The notes under the pieces are model-generated. The model did not search any database, had not been told where the DNA came from, and saw only the letters and a program-made list of their open reading frames with translations. A stretch of 64,000 nucleotides of DNA. Source: Thereva unica. Taxonomy: Eukaryota > Arthropoda > Insecta > Diptera > Therevidae. The first letter of the stretch is position 1; the number at the start of each line of letters is the position of its first letter. Position numbers and translations under genes: made by a program. The DNA is taken from the NCBI GenBank assembly GCA_949987705.1, contig OX465283.1:96955813-97019812 (forward strand). Reading direction: 5' to 3'. Shown one piece after another: positions 44,868 through 56,338 of the stretch.

Positions 44868-47800
44868 AATCCAGTCAACGGTTGCAATGGTAACATCTGG
44901 TATACAAACAGAATCAGCAACATCTTCCCCAAACCAGAACTCTTCACATATGGGCAACCTTAATTCCCTTATGGTGAACTACGATGATCAACCACATCAA
45001 GTGTTGTTAGCAACCGCAATTGTGAGGCTCCAATCCAACTCAGGACATGAAACCAAAGTGAGAGCAGTAATAGATCCAGGATCCCAAGTTTCCCTGATAA
45101 CAGAATCCGTCGTGCAAAAACTACGTCTGAAAAGAAAATCCATCCGGGCTGATATATTCGGAGCTGGAGAAATCAATATCGGCAATCTCAACACTCAAGT
45201 CCATCTAACGCTAAAATCCCAATAAAACAAGGATTTCGCAGTAAGGATGAGTGCGCTGGTAACAAAGAAGGTTACTAGTTTCCTACCATCAAGAAAGGTC
45301 TACAATCAAGAGTGGCATCACATAAACCAGCTCAATCTAGCAGATCCCTGGTATTACAGTCCGGCCAAGATAGATATATTGTTGGGTGCTGATATTTACG
45401 GCCAAATTATCAGAAAAGGGACCATCATACCTGATAACACTGAAATTCCCCTCGCCCAAGAAACATCGTTGGGATGGATCTTATCTGGAAGAGTTAATGA
45501 CGTTACACCAACTATCAAGGTAAACAGTTTCCACATTACAGCTGATTTACAACAGCAGTTAACACAATTTTGGGAATTGGAAGAAATCACCGCAGAGAAG
45601 CCCTTAACTATGGAAGAACAACGGTGTGAAGAAATTTTCCAAAAAACACACAAGCGACTCTCCAATGGACAGTACGAGGTTCAACTACCATTTGCTGAAG
45701 ACAACATACACCTAGGAACATCAGTCTCGTGCTTATACCGATCGGAAACTCGGTTAAGTAAGAATCCAGACCAGAAAAAACTCTACGACGATTGCCTAAA
45801 GGAATATCTTACACTCAATCACATGGAGCCGCTAACTCCCACAGAGGACAACAACTGCTATCCACAGGATCCAAACTTCTATCTACCGCATCATTCGGTC
45901 ATAAAAGAAGATAGTACTACAACAAAGCTACGTGTAGTCTTCAATGCTTCAGCACCATCAAGTACTGGTACATCACTCAACGACATATTGCTAAATGGAC
46001 CTCCTCAGCAAGACGATCTATTTTCGATCCTCCTTAGATGGCGCCTCAATCACATTGCATTTACAGCGGATATTACAAAAATGTATAGGCAGATTCGAAT
46101 AGCAAAACATCATGCTGATTACCAGAGAATTGTATGGCGTGAGTCAGTACAAGCTCCTGTTCAGGACTTTCGATTACTCACCGTCACGTTTGGAACAAAA
46201 AGCGCCCCATATCTAGCCACCAGAATCATAAAACAGTTAGCCATCGATGAACAAACAAATTATCCAATTGGATCAGCTGCTGCCAAAACCGATTTCTACG
46301 TCGACGACCTAATGTCAGGGGCACCCTCTATTGAAGAGGCTATCATCAAACAACAACAACTGCAAAACCTCATGACATCTGGCGGGTTTCAACTAAGGAA
46401 ATGGGTTTCGAACTCTCCACAACTCCTAGAAACTATACCAACAGAATTAAAAGAAATAGAATTGTCCTTCAATATAAACACACAAGACAAGGTGAAGACC
46501 CTTGGCATCTCTTGGAATCCGAGAAGTGATACATTGTCCTACACTTTGAAGGAAGAACTACGAGTAGAACCTATGACCAAACGAACAATGTTATCGGCAA
46601 TCTCAAAATTATTTGATCCACTAGGATGGGCATCACCAATAATTATACCGGCAAAAATTATGATTCAACGGTTATGGTTGGCTAAAATAGACTGGGATGA
46701 TGTTCCACCACTAGATTTACAATCAGATTGGATCAAGTATCACCAAGAGCTTCGCAAGATAGACCAAATCCAGATTCCAAGATGGCTAAACACGTTAGAC
46801 ACACATACCAATATAGAAATCCATGGATTTAGCGACGCATCCACACAAGCATATGCTGCGGTCGTCTACTACTGCACGATTCAAAACGGAATTAGAAAAA
46901 CCAGCATCCTTACCGCCAAAGCCAAAGTGGCACCAATAAAGGTAGTCTCACTCCCACGTTTAGAGTTATGTGGAGCGGCACTACTTGCAAAATTAATCAG
47001 CTGTATAAAGAAAGCGCTAAAAACCACGGATACAACACCTACTTTCGCTTGGACAGATTCGGAAATAACACTAGCATGGCTAAATGGACATCCATCCAAG
47101 TGGAAATCGTTCATCGCCAACCGAGTATCACTCATCCATGAATTGCTAAAGGAAGTGAAATGGGGACACGTCTCCTCCAAACAAAACCCAGCCGACTGTG
47201 CCACCAGAGGGCTATCACCAGAAGAATTGAAGAATCACACACCATGGTGGAAGGGCCCTGAATGGCTACAAAAACCAAAAGCTGAATGGCCAATCACGAA
47301 GATAACACAATCAACCAATCTGGAATCCCGAAAACAGCCACCCTGTTGTTTAACCGCAGTTAAAGCAGACGACATTACTACAAGATTTTCTTCACTTACC
47401 AAGCTGCTAAGAGTAGTTGCATATTGTAAAAGATTTAAAAACAACTGTCAAAGGAGGACAATAGAAAAATCCAAGGGCTATCTCACCAACACTGAGATCC
47501 GAAATTCCCTACTCACATTATTAAAAATCGTCCAGCAACGACATTTCCCTGAAGAGTTTAAATCACTATCCAAAAATCAAGGTGTAAACAAAAAAAGTGC
47601 ATTAAGGAAATTGACACCATTCATTGATCAGGACGGACTCTTAAGAGTAGGCGGACGATTACGACATTCAACATTACGCTATGATGAAAAACATCCAGTA
47701 ATCTTGCCAGACAAAGACCCATGCACCAAATTATTAATAGATAGATACCACAAGGAAACTTTACATGGCGGACCTCAGTTAATGTTAAGCGTCATTCTAA

Positions 47801-48894
47801 ATAAATACTGGATATTAAATGCTAGAAACACCATTCGCCATCAAATTCACAGATGCATCACTTGTTACAGACAGAAGGCTAAAGGACAGGAACAATTGAT
47901 GGGCGAACTACCATATCAAAGGGTAAGGACCTCAAGACCCTTCAGTCATACTGGCATTGACTATTGTGGGCCCTTTGATCTAAAAAATCATAAAGGCAGA
48001 GGATCAAAAACATATAAGGGGTACATCGCAATATTTATATGTATGGCCACCAAAGCGTTACATATTGAGATAGTAACTGACCTCAGCACACAAGGTTTCA
48101 TTGCAGCGTATCGTCAATTCATCTCAAGAAGAGGCATGGCTAGTGACATCTACTGCGACAATGGATCCAATTTTGTAGGAGCAAATCGCATACTCACAAG
48201 GCAAACATCACAAATGATCAATGGCATAAACATGGAAATTGCATCTCTACTAGAAACCGAAGGGGTACAGTTCCATTTTAACCCTCCATCAGCACCTCAC
48301 TTCGGAGGCCTATGGGAATCAGGCGTACGGTCAACTAAATACCACATGAAGCGAATTTTGGGAAACTCAATACTTACATATGAGGAATTCAGCACGGTTC
48401 TAACCCAAATCGAGGCTTGTCTAAACTCCAGACCATTATGCGAATTAAGCAGTGATCCGGAAGATTTCACACCATTAACGCCAGCACACTTTCTCATTGG
48501 AGATACACTAATGACACCTCCCGAGCCATCAGTACTAGAATCCAATGAACATCGCTTAGACCGGTGGCAGTTTGTGCAACACCTATACCAATCTTTCTGG
48601 AAACGATGGAACACTGAATATCTTTCTCGCCTCCAACAACGACCCAAATGGATAAAAATTCACGACAACCTACGAGTTGGCCAATTAGTCCTACTAAAGG
48701 AGGATAATCTACCACCTTCACGATGGTTACTAGGGCGCATAACTGAAATCCACCCTGGTTCCGATAATTTAGTTCGAGTGGTTACAATCAAAACCAAAAA
48801 TTCGGTACTAAAACGACCTACCTCAAAAATATGTTTATTACCGATCGAAATGGAGTCAAGCAACCAAGATCCTAAAGTTAAAAATCCTGCATAA
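44868..48894 (+). pseudogene. pol: BEL-2b protease and pol (one in-frame stop)
   Basis: This continues the BEL-2b gene after the small LTR. The protease shows IDPGSQ where 2a has IDRGSQ. The same TAA as in 2a occurs at 45223-45225; after it a 1215-codon frame (from 45247) is open to the end. It holds RT (FTADITKMYRQIRI, FGTKSAPYLATR, FYVDDLMSG), RNase H (HGFSDAS) and integrase (CITCYRQ, CDNGSNF, PHFGGLWESG, IEACLNSRPL). Conserved residues lost in 2a are kept here, so 2b is closer to the family consensus in pol. Confidence 0.92.
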
Positions 48895-49339
48895 TAATAA
48901 TTAATTTAGACTCCTAATGAGACACTTCCGCCCAGTAATTATCATTGACACAAACCAGACAAAGTTACAAATTACCAACTGCGAAACAACCAAAAACGTT
49001 AAAAACCGTTGTAAAATTAGTCACTAAAATCCAGGCGGGAAACGAATAAGTTTAGTTAAGTCAAGGAACTACCAGACAACTACAAAGTACAAGTGAACAA
49101 ATTTTATATTTTTTTTCAATGGATTATCTATGGATAGATGACGTGCCAAGGCTGACCACACCGCCAAAGGAAGTATCGACCGTGAAATTTTTAAAAACAA
49201 AAATTAAATCTCCAGAAAAGCCAAGGACAAAAAACCCTTTGAAGCTCTCCCGGCCGGCCCAGAAGTCAAAAAATTAACCCAGCCAAGACGAATTCCTACA
49301 TCAAGGCACCACCCTCCAGCACACGAAGCAAAACCCCAT

Positions 49340-49606
49340 CTCCAGCCTCCAAGAAAAAGGATAACGTTGGAGGAATACAGAGCGCGGAGGGCTCAGCCAC
49401 CACCTGACCTCATAATTAGTCAAAAAATATGGACACAAATTAAGGACCTGCCACTACCCTGGGAAAACATTCGTAGTGCAAAGAAATCTTACCGCACCAG
49501 GGTAGATGGAAGAATCATCCGCTTTCAGAAAACGGCGGACAATAAGCTGAAGGTCAAAATTCAGCAAAACCAATTATCAAAAGAAGAAAATAATAACAAA
49601 CCCTAA
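49340..49606 (+). CDS. Small 3' frame of BEL-2b, unknown
   Basis: An open frame after pol encodes a basic, proline-rich stretch (RKRITLEEYRARRAQPPPDL) and ends Asn/Lys-rich. It lacks a clear ATG near its start, so it could be an eroded accessory frame or chance. The 2a copy has a one-base deletion in it. I do not recognise a function. Confidence 0.35.
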   Translation, partial: LQPPRKRITLEEYRARRAQPPPDLIISQKIWTQIKDLPLPWENIRSAKKSYRTRVDGRIIRFQKTADNKLKVKIQQNQLSKEENNNKP

Positions 49607-49793
49607 CAAACAAAAAAAGAAATAAAGGAAATTTGAAATAAAAAACCATAAAAATTTAAACATGAATACTTTTATTTAAAAAAAAAAGGAGCAACAACAA
49701 CAAAACTAAAAAACAATTTCTTCCAAACAGAACCACAGGCACCTTCACTCCAAGTATTGAAAATTGTTGACATCGCAGCGATGTCAAGGCGTA

Positions 49794-50936
49794 TTTGGCG
49801 GCAGCACCTGAAAATAAACAAAAAAAGAACCACAAAGAATACGTTCAACTATATATAATTTTAAAAAAAACGTATCTAACAAAAAAACCACCGGCGACAT
49901 CTAAAATAATTCCACCAGCCAAAGCTCCACTCCCGAATCCAAGAAAATCTAGAAGGTAAACAAATTATAAACCATAATTAAACAACACAAATTACCTACC
50001 TGGTAATCCCAAAACCAAGATACATAAGCAGTCGATATCGCTCCGCCCACTAAAAACTCCTGAAAATGACATAAAAATACATTAATTATAAGTAAAATCA
50101 TAAAATAAATATTCTCTTTCCTGTTTTCATACGCCATCAGAAAAATGTGTCAAAATAAGACAGCTGATATAAATATAAGAAGGGGCACGCACACAAAGAA
50201 GTGAATCCAATTCCAATGCCCCACCAAATTGCTTTCCAAAATTGCCCATGGCCATGTTCACAATAAATATCGCAGCACTTGGGCGAAAAGACTCAGATCA
50301 CTTCGATCTTTCCCAGGAGAACTGAGCCTAGGAAAACTATAGTGATCTCACTCAATCAGAAGAATTGAGCCTGATAATCTATAATTCCCAATCCAAAATC
50401 AGTTGACGGAGTATTGTACCGTCAACATCCTAAGCTGTAGAATTGAGACAGCATCCCTATATAACCCCCTTACGCTAATCAAATCATAGTTATATCCAGC
50501 AACACGTAAACCAGCACACCAGTGATAGAAAACATCTAAATCAACCAAGCAGGGCGGAATTAAGCAGTAACCAAGGCCGAAACCATCATTTTTCTACAAA
50601 GTCCGCGCCATCTACTCAGAGAAATTGTGAATCAAGTGTAACCCAGTACATCTGATCCAGCCAAGGAAAGCATCCAGACAACGATAAAACGCAACTAGTA
50701 TTTTCAAGGCAATTTTTGTGGCAATATCCATATAAGTTAAGTTTTTGTTGAATAAATAAATGAAATTATTAGAAAACCATCAATTATATTATATGAATTA
50801 TATGAAATTTTAAAGTTGAATTTGTATGAATTATAGATTTAAGAAATTAATTGTATAAAAGTTAGAAATTTCAATAAAGTTAGAATTATAAAAAGGGTGA
50901 TTTTTTAAGGGGTGACAATTAGGAGATCACGGCACA
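49794..50936 (+). repeat. BEL-2 LTR C
   Basis: It matches LTR B over its length. The first bases read TTTGGCGG (second base changed), and the polypurine tract before it has lost several G residues. Gypsy-1 sequence resumes directly after it with TCTCGGAATGG. Confidence 0.88.
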
Positions 50937-51110
50937 TCTCGGAATGGATTTTTGGAACCTTTTCGGTATTGCTCCTCAGTTAGTCTGCGAGATAAAGGCT
51001 CCATCCGGACCTGCTAGAATGCACGACTTAACGTCAACGCAACGCGAACGGTTGGAGCGGGTTAAGGCCAGGTTCCCCTCTTTCGAAGTCTTAGGACTGG
51101 GAAAGACTAA
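50937..51110 (+). pseudogene. pol: Gypsy-1 pol linker between protease and RT
   Basis: The frame reads GMDFWNLFGIAPQL and a basic linker (TQRERLERVKARFPSFEVLG), the usual segment between protease and RT in Gypsy pol. It is cut at TAA 51108-51110 by a MITE and continues at 51562 in frame once the MITE and one TAA are removed. Confidence 0.85.
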
Positions 51111-51558
51111 AGCCTAGTATGGAGTTCGAACGGAATTCCGTTCCCCATATAAAATACATGTAAAAAGATGCACGGAATTTCGTTCACCCGATTTTTCCGT
51201 GTACTTTTTGTTTTGTGAGTACGGACTTCGAACGGAATTTTGTTGGTAATATATCACTTGTGAAACTTTCTAACAGATGGCTCTGCAGGGGAATTGGAGA
51301 CTTTTTTCCGTTCACGTTAGAACGGAATAAATAGCTAGACAATTATTCCGTATTGCTGCTGTTGGTAATTTTGACAGAACAAAAAAAAAACAGCTGTTGC
51401 GGCCAAATGCGTGTGTAATATGTGATTTTTATCAGTCAGCTGTTAACTTTTTCTCACCTTGTGACTTTTTCTTCACAGTACTCTACACGGAATTTTTCCG
51501 TGTAGAAATATATGCCAAAAATGCTGAACGGAATTCCGTTTGAACTCCATACTAGGCT
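51111..51558. mobile_element. PIF/Harbinger-like MITE in gypsy-1 pol
   Basis: The ends are AGCCTAGTATGGAGTTC and its exact reverse complement, and the repeat continues with AACGGAATTCCGTTC. TAA flanks both sides (51108-51110 and 51559-51561). The 448-bp body is AT-rich with further short copies of the ACGGAATTYCGTT motif and no coding frame. Confidence 0.9.
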
Positions 51559-51561
51559 TAA

Positions 51562-54086
51562 CCTGGAGGAACACATCATTGACACTGGTGACTCAGTTCC
51601 CATTAAACAGAGGCATTATCCGGTTTCACCCTCTGTACAACAGCTGATGTATGGGGAGTTGGACAAGATGTTGGCTCTGGGGGTGATTGAGCCATCAAAC
51701 AGTCCCTGGAATTCTCCAGTGGTCCCTGGAATTCTCCAGAATTCTCTAGTGTCACTGTTAAGGACGCCTACCCTCTTCCACACATTGATGGGCTTCTTGG
51801 TCGTCTGCAAGACACCAAGTTCATCACTAGTTTGGATCTAAAGGACGCTTTCTGGCAAATCCCTCTTGAGATGAAGTCGCGAGAGAGGACAGCTTTCACT
51901 GTCCCAGGTCGTCCTCTGTACCAGTTCACAGTCATGCCTTTCGGCTTATGCAATGCCCCACAGCGCATGTGTCGCTTGATGGACAAAACCATCCCGGGCC
52001 ATTTACGTGAGAACGTCTTTGTTTATCTGGACGACCTTCTCATAGTTTCACCTGACTTTGACTCCCACCTGCGACTTCTGGACGAAGTCGCCAGCTGTCT
52101 CCGTCGTGCGGGACTAACACTCAATTTGGCTAAAAGCAAATTTTGCGTGACCTCAAGTATCTCGGCTTCATAATTGGTGATGGGACTCTGAAAACAGATC
52201 CTAACAAGGTGACGGCCATCACGGAATTCCCGACTCCGAAGTCTCATAAGCAGACCCGAAGGTTCTTGGGTATGACCGGATGGTATCAGTGTTTCATACC
52301 CAATTATGCTAGCGTGGCTTCTCCAATCACGGATTGTTTGAAGACTAAAACTTTTAGTTGGAATGATGAGGCCCAGCAGTCGTTCGAGACCTTAAAAGAG
52401 CTGATGACTAAAGCTCCTGTGTTAGTCACTCCAGATTTCTCTAGGCCTTTCTACATTCAATGCGATGCCAGCAGAACTGGTGTAGGTAGTGTGCTCTTTC
52501 AAAAGGACATGGATGGAGGAGAACATCCGATTGCTTATATGTCCAAGAAGTTGAATGGGGCACAACGGAACTACACCATTACTGAGCTTGAACGCTACGC
52601 AGCCGTACTGAGTGTGAAGAAGTTTAGAGCTTATGTGGAGGGTCAGGCTTTCACGATCATTACTGATCATGCAAGCTTGAAGTGGCTAATGAGCCAGAAG
52701 GAGCTCAACGGCCGGTTAGCAAGGTGGAGTTTGAAGCTTCAGGGGTTCGATTTCAAAGTCGAACACCGCAAAGGCAGCCAAAATGTGGTTCCTGATGCCT
52801 TGTCGCGCCTGCACGGCGTCGATGAATTGTCTTTCTGTCGAGACGTGGACCTAGACTCCTCGTCCTTCAAATCCCAAGATTATTTGCAACTGGGGGAACA
52901 GATCCTGCAAGCCTCACGGCAGTTACCGGATCTTCGCGTAGCGGAGGGGTATGTTTTTCAGCGTACATCACCACGTACAGGAGACCCTGTTGCTGACGAT
53001 TTAACATGGAAGCTGGGGGTCCTTTCTGAGTTAACCCCGTCTCTCATTGAGTCAGCTCACTCGCCTCCGCAATCCGCACATGGCGGTGTGGCAAAGACAT
53101 TGGACAGGCTATGGGTAAAGTACTATTGGCCGGGAATGGCTCGGCAGGTTAGAACCTTCGTGTCACAGTGTGACATTTGCAAAGCCACTAAGGCGCCCAA
53201 TTCGATATTGCGACCACCAATGGGGCAGCCCATGGAGGTTACCAATCCTTTTCAATTCTTATACGTAGATTTCATGGGTCCGTATCCCCGGACCAAGAAG
53301 GGTCATACCGCGGTCTTCGTAGTCTTGGATGGATTCAGCAAATTCGTGTTTCTTCATCCAGTAACGGCGGAAACCTCGGCGAGTGCCATACATTTTCTAG
53401 AGAAAACTGTGTTTCACACTTTTGGAGTGCCGGAAACCGTTTTCTCAGACAATGGTCGGCAGTTCACCTCCCGGGAGTTTACTAAGTTGCTGGATGATTA
53501 TGGCGTGAAACATGTGCGCACAGGTATATATTCCCCGCATCCAAATGCCGCAGAGAGGATAAATAGATCCGTTCTCGCTGCTATTAGGGCATATCTGAAT
53601 GAGGACCAAAGTGAGTGGGATAAAAATCTTACCTCTATTGAATGTGCTCTCCGGGGTACTCTTCATGAGGCAATCGGTATGTCCCCTTATCAGGCCCTCT
53701 TCGGGCGTCACATGATTTTTCATGGATCGGCTTATCCGGTTCTGAAAAAGTTAAACGTCTTTCGAGACGGGGACATATCGCATTTGCCAGTATCAGATCG
53801 CCTACAATTGCTTCGAGAGCGGATCGAACTTAGCCTCGCTGCAGCGCATTCCAGACACGAAAAACGCTACAACTTGCGTTGTCGAGGGGTTGAATTTCAC
53901 CCGGGACAAGAAGTGTTTCGGAGAACCTTTCTAGTCAGCAAGCGGGCAGACCATTTTAATGCCAAGTTGGCTGATAAATTCGTGAAATCGCGTATAAGGA
54001 AACGAATTGGGAATAGTCTGTACGAATTGGAGGACTTGAGTGGTAAGCTTCTGGGCACGTATCATGCCAAAGACCTGCGACCTTAG
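51562..54086 (+). pseudogene. pol: Gypsy-1 RT, RNase H and integrase (deletion and frameshifts)
   Basis: RT starts with EEHIIDTGDSVPIKQR. At about 51710-51745 a short duplication (CCCTGGAATTCTCCAG twice) replaces roughly 25 codons before KDAYPLPHID, shifting the frame. RT then continues with FTVMPFGLCNAP and YLDD (52027). A second shift lies near 52147 before DLKYLGF. From there the frame is open: RNase H (QCDASRTGVGS, 52461), integrase zinc module (H near 53088, CDICK), and DDE residues in YVDFMG (53266), SDNGRQF (53448) and AERINRS (53554). The catalytic residues remain but RT has lost part of its fingers region. Confidence 0.9.
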
Positions 54087-54762
54087 TATCACGACGAAGC
54101 AAGCTCGTCTCTGAGTAGCCCTAATAAGGCATCTCGCCGGCTTCACCGGTTAACTGACAGGGTTCATTAAGCCGCTTAGGTAGCTTCCCTAGCGGTGGTA
54201 CACCTCTTCGTCTTTCTTGGTTGTCTGGGGCCAAGTTTCATGTCTTATAGTAGCAGGGGCTGCCAGACCAGTTACCTACTGAGGCAGGGTCCCCTCAGTC
54301 AATTTCAAGTGTCTCGGGAAGTCTTGTAAATCTCTACCGGCGGAATATCTCCTTGCGATTCACCGGACGAAGTCGAAGGCAATGTGGCATTGCTGGAGAT
54401 TTAATCCGGTGAGTCGGGAGGTGATGTTATGCAAGTGGTAGGGTTGAGGTTTATAGGGCCTGTGAAGGGGACAATATGGTATTGTTTCTGGCCAGATCCT
54501 TGTTCCTCAACACTGCCCTTCGGGAGATCCACCAGCAACTGCTGAGGACACCAAGTGGGCCACTCCAACTTCTTTTGGAAAACCTTTTTCCTCCACTCAG
54601 TCAATATTTTTTATGGAGTCCGGCTAGCTCAGTCCATAGAGCATGAGAATCTCAGGGTCATGGGGCGAGCCACACGTTAGCCTTACCAACTGATGAAAGA
54701 ATGCCGTTTGAGTTTTTTTCGGCTCCACACTTCCTTGCGAGTCGGTCCTGTAGAGCCGCGGT
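54087..54762 (+). other. Gypsy-1 3' untranslated region
   Basis: This stretch lies between pol and the 3' LTR. It contains a tRNA-Lys-like sequence (54618-54680). I see no env frame. No good polypurine tract stands directly before 54763; a weaker candidate GAAGGGGACAA is at 54464-54474, so the end of this region may be an added segment. Confidence 0.6.
54618..54680 (+). pseudogene. tRNA-Lys-like pseudogene
   Basis: GTCCGGCTAGCTCAGTCCAT and GAGCATGAGA...ATCTCAGGGTC match animal tRNA-Lys closely through the D-arm, anticodon stem and most of the T-arm. About seven bases spanning the anticodon loop are missing, and the acceptor 3' strand is degraded, so it is not functional. It could be the head of a tRNA-derived SINE. 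It lies in the same element that uses a tRNA-Lys primer. Confidence 0.75.
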
Positions 54763-55961
54763 TGTAACGGCACGCTATTTTTTTTTTAATGTAAATACAC
54801 ACTGTAGCTACTATAAAATTTGAAAATAATTTTATGAAATTGAAAAGCGGGAGGCGAGAAAGAAAAACAAGGGAAAAAGACTGAAAATTTGGGGCCGTTT
54901 TTGATTGGAGTGCGGCACGAAAATGGGTGCAAAAAGTTTTTTCCGGTTTTTAAATTTTCCTGTATCAACAGTTATGTATGTTTAAAAAAAACAGATAAAT
55001 AATATAGTTAGAAAAATTTAGTATTGAAAGTTCCGTTCAACAAGAAAAGTACGAACAAAAAATTTATCGAGACGGAAAAAAAGCCTAAAAGAAGAACAGG
55101 AAATTTGTAAACCAGGAAGCGTGCTTCATTGCAAGAGGATGGTTTTTCCCAAGCAATGGAAGAAGAGAGATACAGTTCATGGAAGACTCCAGAGGAAACT
55201 CGATGTTCATATTCCTATGAAACAGAAAGAACCTGAAACTTAACATTTTGGGATCAGATAAGTACAATTAGACCTTAGATTTATAAATTTGATATTGCTT
55301 GGCGTGGAATGGCGGCTCTAGTCTGTCGCATTAATTGATTTGAAAAGAAGCAGCAAGATATAAACCATAATTACCTATGATAAGAAGATATTTATGAATA
55401 AGAACCAACGCTATCCTATCCATATTGGAGGGTAACTGACAACCGAAGGAACCCAGAGGAAGCTCGACAAACGTATCTAGTTATCCCTATTCTAGGATAT
55501 TATCCCGCTTGACAGAACCTGAATTTTTTTATATAAATAAATATACATATACAGGGTGTCCCACATAAACTTACAAAGCGGCCGGCTGTGGATAGGTCTT
55601 GGATAGACGAACAAAAAATTGTATGGGTGGGGGGGGGGGGGGGGAATCGTAACGGTTTAGCCGCTAGGGCGTTTTGAAGTTTTTTTTCTACAGTTTTACA
55701 TATCACCCTGTATTTTTGTAACCGTATAACCTATTTTCATGGTTATGGTACCAGTGCACGCAGAATTCCTCCACCTATCTACATCGGTAAAAACAATGGC
55801 CCTATCTTACCAACTTTTGGAGTTATGAATCGCCAAAGTCAAAATTTTGTTATTTTCTCACTAAAATTTCAACTAAAACCACCTTTTTCTCCAAAAAATA
55901 CGTGATAAACCAATATTTTAGGTTGGCCTCTTCGGGCAACCAACCCAGGGTTCCCGTAACA
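54763..55961 (+). repeat. Gypsy-1 3' LTR (MITE insertion and internal deletion)
   Basis: It starts TGTAACGGCACGC and matches 3278-4066 up to about 55551. A partial fold-back MITE follows, then only the last 42 bp of the LTR (55920-55961). Roughly 0.95 kb, matching 4067-5014 of the 5' copy, is absent. Confidence 0.86.
55552..55911 (+). mobile_element. Fold-back MITE, left arm fragment
   Basis: It begins CAGGGTGTCCCACATAAAC at a TA site and matches 18321-18680, then breaks off in the A-rich part of the arm. The loss of the other arm coincides with the LTR deletion. Confidence 0.85.
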
Positions 55962-55965
55962 AGTG

Positions 55966-56330
55966 AAAGGCAAACAGCTGCATGCACAAGTTTTTCAAAT
56001 GACGATGTCAGGCTATCAGAGAGAGAATGCAACATTTTTATACGCGGTGGAATACAACCATAAGTCGGAAAATTTTATGAGTTTATATGGGGATGTATTG
56101 GTGCATATTTGCTCGTTTGTTTTGATTTATGAAATAAAAAAATTGATTCAATTTTCTTTCCTTTTCTGTTCTTCATACTTAATCGTAAAGAGAGAATCTG
56201 GCTTTGTCTGGCCGAGTTCACGAAGTATGCGTTGAGTTTTGCTCAGCAGTGATGTTCATATATGCACGCACACAATCAACGGTCGGAAATTTTTGTATGA
56301 AGATGAAAGACTTGTTATTACTAGACTTTG
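55966..56330. mobile_element. hAT-type MITE, right part
   Basis: This is the remainder of the hAT MITE whose left end is at 3229. It ends in the inverted repeat CTAGACTTTG at 56330 and is followed by the TSD GGTACAGG. Its short frames show no transposase motifs. Confidence 0.88.
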
Positions 56331-56338
56331 GGTACAGG

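Larger units (their letters stand above)
8239..50936 (+). mobile_element. BEL-2 tandem array: LTR A - body 2a - LTR B - body 2b - LTR C
   Basis: Three near-identical LTRs (8239-9375, 15696-16838, 49794-50936) alternate with two BEL/Pao bodies. Body 2a is 6320 bp; body 2b is about 6330 bp once the insertion at 18243-44867 is removed, the 10-bp difference being a deletion in 2a. The array sits in gypsy-1 pol. The outer TSD is not clean: the first six bases of LTR A are replaced and a few bases of gypsy-1 seem lost. Unequal exchange or integration of a tandem template could make this structure. Confidence 0.88.
3278..55961 (+). mobile_element. Gypsy-1 LTR retrotransposon (52.7 kb with nested insertions)
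   Basis: The 5' LTR starts at 3278 and the 3' LTR ends at 55961; both are flanked by AGTG (3274-3277 and 55962-55965). Gag and the start of pol lie at 6598-8238; the rest of pol resumes at 50937 and runs to 54086. The 42.7-kb gap is the BEL-2 array and its contents. Other damage is a PIF-like MITE (51111-51558), an RT deletion, frameshifts, and a MITE with deletion in the 3' LTR. Without insertions it would be about 9.5 kb. It sits inside a hAT MITE. Confidence 0.92.

Noticed and set aside
54618..54680. Functional tRNA-Lys gene
   Set aside because: The anticodon loop is missing and the acceptor strand does not pair.
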